This document shows, piece after piece, positions 61,101-64,000 of a stretch of DNA of 64,000 bases. The DNA is from Megachile rotundata. Its lineage: Eukaryota > Arthropoda > Insecta > Hymenoptera > Megachilidae. Below the pieces are notes generated by a model. It was not told where the DNA came from and did no database searches. It saw nothing but the letters and a program-made list of their open reading frames with translations. Location of the stretch: assembly GCF_050947335.1 (NCBI RefSeq), contig NC_134993.1, positions 2,108,001 through 2,172,000 of the forward strand. The letters are read 5' to 3'. A program made the translations under genes and the position numbers. The stretch's first letter is position 1. Every line of letters begins with the position of its first letter.

Positions 61101-62117
61101 GATCACGATCACACGATCACGATCACACAATGACAATCACACAATCAAGGTCACACAATGACGATCACACCATCACCATCACACAATCACGACCACATAA
61201 TCACGATCACACAATCACAATCACACAATCACAATATCACAATCGCAATCACACAATCACAATATCACAATCAGACAATCACACAATCACACAATCACAC
61301 AATCACGATCACACAATCACGATCACACAATCACGATCACACAATCACGATCACACAATCACGATCACACAATCACGATCACACAATCACGATCACACAA
61401 TCACCATCACACAATCACCATCACACAATCACAATCACACAATCAAGGTCACACAATGACGATCACACAATCACCAACACACAATCACGACCACTCAATC
61501 ACGATCACACAATCACGATCACACAATCACGTTCACACAATCACAAACACAGAGTCGCGATCACACGATCACGATCACACAACCACGATCACACAGTCAC
61601 GATCACACAATCACGATCACACCGTCACGATCACACAATCAGAGTCACACAATCACAATCACACAACCACAATCACACAATCACACAGTCGCAATCCCAC
61701 AATCACGACCACACAGTCACGATCACACAATCACAATCATACAATCACAATCACACAATCACATTAACACAATCAGACAATCACACAGTCACACAATCAC
61801 GATCACACAATCACGATCACACAATCACGATCACACAATCACGATCACACAATCACGATCACACAATCACAATCACACAATCACAATCACACAATCAAAA
61901 TCACACAATCACAATCACACAATCAAGGTCACACAATGACGATCACACAATCACCATCACACAATCACGACCACTCAATCACGATCACACAATCACGATC
62001 ACACAATCACGATCACACAATCACGATCACACAATCACGATCACACAATCACAATCACACAATCACAATCACACAATCAAAATCACACAATCACAATCAC
62101 ACAATCAAGGTCATACA
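58140..62117 (+). repeat. Higher-order unit C3 (3978 bp), enlarged
   Basis: C3 follows C2 to about 58365, where AATCATAATCAC replaces AATCACAATCAC. It then gains extra modules: a run of ACGATCACACAATC near 58390-58470 and an 8-mer/CAGTCACAATCCC module. A segment at about 58.67-59.57 kb is a partial repetition of array sequence. It rejoins the C order later (60464 equals 56466; TAG at 61099 equals 57289, offset 3810). Its length exceeds C1 by 1040 bp. Confidence 0.82.
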
Positions 62118-64000
62118 ATGACGATCACACAATCACCATCACACAATCTCGACCACACAATCACGATCACACAATCACGATCACACAATCACGTTCACAC
62201 AATCACAAACACACAGTCGCGATCACACGATCACGATCACACGATCACGATCACACAATCACAATCACACAATCGTTATCACACAATCACGATCACACAA
62301 TCACGATCACACAATCACGATCACACAATCACGATCACACAATCACGATCACACAATCACGATCACACAATCACGATCACACAATCACACAATCACACAA
62401 TCACAATCACACAATCACACAGTCACAATCCCACAATCACGATCACACAATCACGATCACACAGTTACGATCACACAATCACGATCACACAATCACAGTC
62501 ACACAATCACAATCACACAATCACGATCACACAATCACCATCACACAATCACCATCACACAATCACGATCACACAATCAATGTCACACAATGACGATCAC
62601 ACAATCACCATCACACAATCACGCTTACACAATCACAATCACACAATCACGATCACACAATCACGATCACACAATCACAATCACGCAATCACGATCACAC
62701 TATCACGACCACACAATCACGATCACACAATCACGATCACACAATCACAAACACACAGTCGCGATCACACTATCACGATCACACAATCACAGTCACACAA
62801 TCACAATCACACAATCACAATCACAATCACGATCACACAGTCACGAACACACCATCACGATCATACAATCAAGGTCACACAATGACGATCACACAATCAC
62901 CATCACACAATCACGATCAGTCAATCACAATCACACAATCACAAACACACAGTCGCGATCACACGATCACGATCGCACGACCACGATCACACGATCACGA
63001 TCACACAATCACAATCACACAATCAAGGTCACACAATGACGATCACACCATCACCATCACACAATCACGACCACACAATCACGATCACACAATCACGATC
63101 ACACAATCACGTTCACACAATCACAAACACACAGTCGCGATCAGTCGATCACGATCACACGATCACGATCACACAATCACAATCACACAATCAAGGTCAC
63201 ACAATGACGATCACACCATCACCATCACACAATCACGACCACACAATCACGATCACACAATCACAATCACACAATCACAATATCACAATCGCAATCACAC
63301 AATCACAATATCACAATCAGACAATCACACAGTCACACAATCACACAATCACGATCACACTATCACGATCACACAATCACGATCACACAATCACGATCAC
63401 ACAATCACGATCACACAATCACGATCACACAATCACCATCACACAATCACCATCGCACAATCACAATCACACAATCAAGGTCACACAATGACGATCACAC
63501 AGTCACCATCACACAATCACGACCACACAATCACGATCACACAATTACAATCACACAATCACAATATCACAATCGCAATCACACAATCACAATATCACAA
63601 TCAGACAATCACACAATCACACAATCACACAATCACGATCACACTATCACGATCACACAATCACGATCACACAATCACGTTCACACAATCACAAACACAC
63701 AGTCGCGATCACTCGATCACGATCACACGATCACGATCACACATTCACAATCACACAATCAAGGTCACACAATGACGATCACACCATCACCATCACACAA
63801 TCACGACCACACAATCACGATCACACAATCACAATCACACAATCACAATATCACAATCGCAATCACACAATCACAATATCACAATCAGACAATCACACAG
63901 TCACACAATCACACAATGACGATCACACTATCACGATCACACAATCACGATCACACAATCACGATCACACAATCACGATCACACAATCACGATCACACAA
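62118..64000 (+). repeat. Higher-order unit C4, partial, cut by the window end
   Basis: C4 starts at the AAGGTCATACAATG marker. It matches C3 for the markers 58668/62590, 58960/62882 and 59114/63036, all at offset 3922. That is 56 bp (four 14-mers) less than the 3978-bp start-marker offset. It shares the unusual CAGTCGCGATCAGTCGATC variant near 59213 and 63135. The window ends inside an ACGATCACACAATC run. Confidence 0.82.

Larger units (their letters stand above)
1..64000 (+). repeat. Satellite array, 14-bp core unit ACAATCACGATCAC, filling the window
   Basis: The array runs from first to last base without interruption. The core unit is an 8-mer (ACAATCAC) followed by a 6-mer (GATCAC, AATCAC or CATCAC). 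Units occur as 14-mers, as runs of 8-mers alone and, rarely, as runs of 6-mers alone. Recurrent variants are ACAATCACGACCAC, AATCCCACAATCAC, ACGTTCAC, ACAGTCGCGATCAC, ACTCGATCAC, AATATCAC, AATCAGAC and GTTATCAC. Core composition is A6 C5 T2 G1, so the plus strand is strongly skewed to A and C. The minus strand has two TGA triplets per unit and is closed in every frame. No gene-like unique sequence, RNA fold, transposon end or target-site duplication is visible. No known named satellite family is recognised. The array extends past both window edges. Confidence 0.97.

Noticed and set aside
1..64000. CRISPR array
   Set aside because: There are no constant repeats separated by unique spacers of even size. 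The interval sequence is the same satellite, and no cas gene is present.
1..64000. CRP-type TGTGA-N6-TCACA operators
   Set aside because: TCACA is abundant on the plus strand but TGTGA is nearly absent from it, so the palindrome does not form.
1..64000. Telomeric repeat
   Set aside because: There is no TTAGGG-like or other G-run unit, no chromosome end, and a 14-mer with nested higher-order repeats is unlike telomerase products.
1..64000. Centromeric CENP-B-box satellite
   Set aside because: No match to the CENP-B box core (TTCG with a downstream CGGG), and unit size is far below nucleosome length. A centromeric role cannot be excluded but nothing here supports it.
1..64000. tRNA, rRNA or structured non-coding RNA genes
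   Set aside because: The plus strand has too little G and T for stable stems and the minus strand mirrors it. No conserved tRNA box or rRNA sequence was seen.
1..64000. Z-DNA, G-quadruplex or i-motif tracts
   Set aside because: Alternating purine-pyrimidine stretches are only about 5-6 nt per unit, there are no GGG runs, and CCC occurs singly and widely spaced.

Overview
The whole 64 kb window is satellite DNA. I see no gene, RNA gene, transposon, CRISPR array or unique sequence. From the first base to the last, the plus strand is built from two short words: the 8-mer ACAATCAC and a 6-mer, usually GATCAC, often AATCAC, sometimes CATCAC. Their commonest combination is the 14-mer ACAATCACGATCAC. 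Both window ends lie inside the array, so its true length is unknown. The plus strand is rich in A and C and poor in G (core unit A6 C5 T2 G1).

The organism cannot be identified from this. An uninterrupted non-coding array with nested higher-order repeats of this size fits a eukaryotic heterochromatic or subtelomeric/pericentromeric block resolved by long reads. That is inference, and no lineage marker is visible.

The structure is nested. (1) 6-mers, 8-mers and 14-mers. (2) Composite modules of about 50-300 bp marked by diagnostic variants: the boundary marker AATCAAGGTCACACAATG, its relative AATCAACGCCACACAATG, the CAGTCGCGATCACTCGATC module, the AATATCACAATCGCAATC module, runs of AATCCCACAATCAC, and GTTATCACAC. 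(3) Blocks of about 0.2-5 kb duplicated in tandem or at a distance.

Layout: 1-684 is a short ladder spaced 214/242/228 bp. 684-3489 is mixed modules. 3490-15453 holds three to four diverged units of about 2.6-3.2 kb. 15454-19509 contains a 710-bp-offset and a 266-bp tandem duplication. 19510-20872 is a 682-bp tandem duplication. 20873-30477 is a mosaic of segments found elsewhere in the window. 30478 to about 40130 is an A-B-A'-B' array (A about 3.13-3.18 kb, B about 2.0 kb). 40130-52263 is mixed, with long-range duplications at offsets of about 5.0 and 6.5 kb. 52264-64000 is a younger array with period 2938 bp, then 3978 bp.

Many long open frames exist on the plus strand only. They are a by-product of the repeat: in the core unit every T is followed by C, so no stop codon can form, and because 14 is not a multiple of 3 all three frames read the same 14-residue peptide cycle. 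I call none of them genes. I found no new biological system here; the interest lies in the repeat architecture and how it evolved. All duplications were found by eye from marker spacings and partial base comparison, so boundaries are approximate unless stated.
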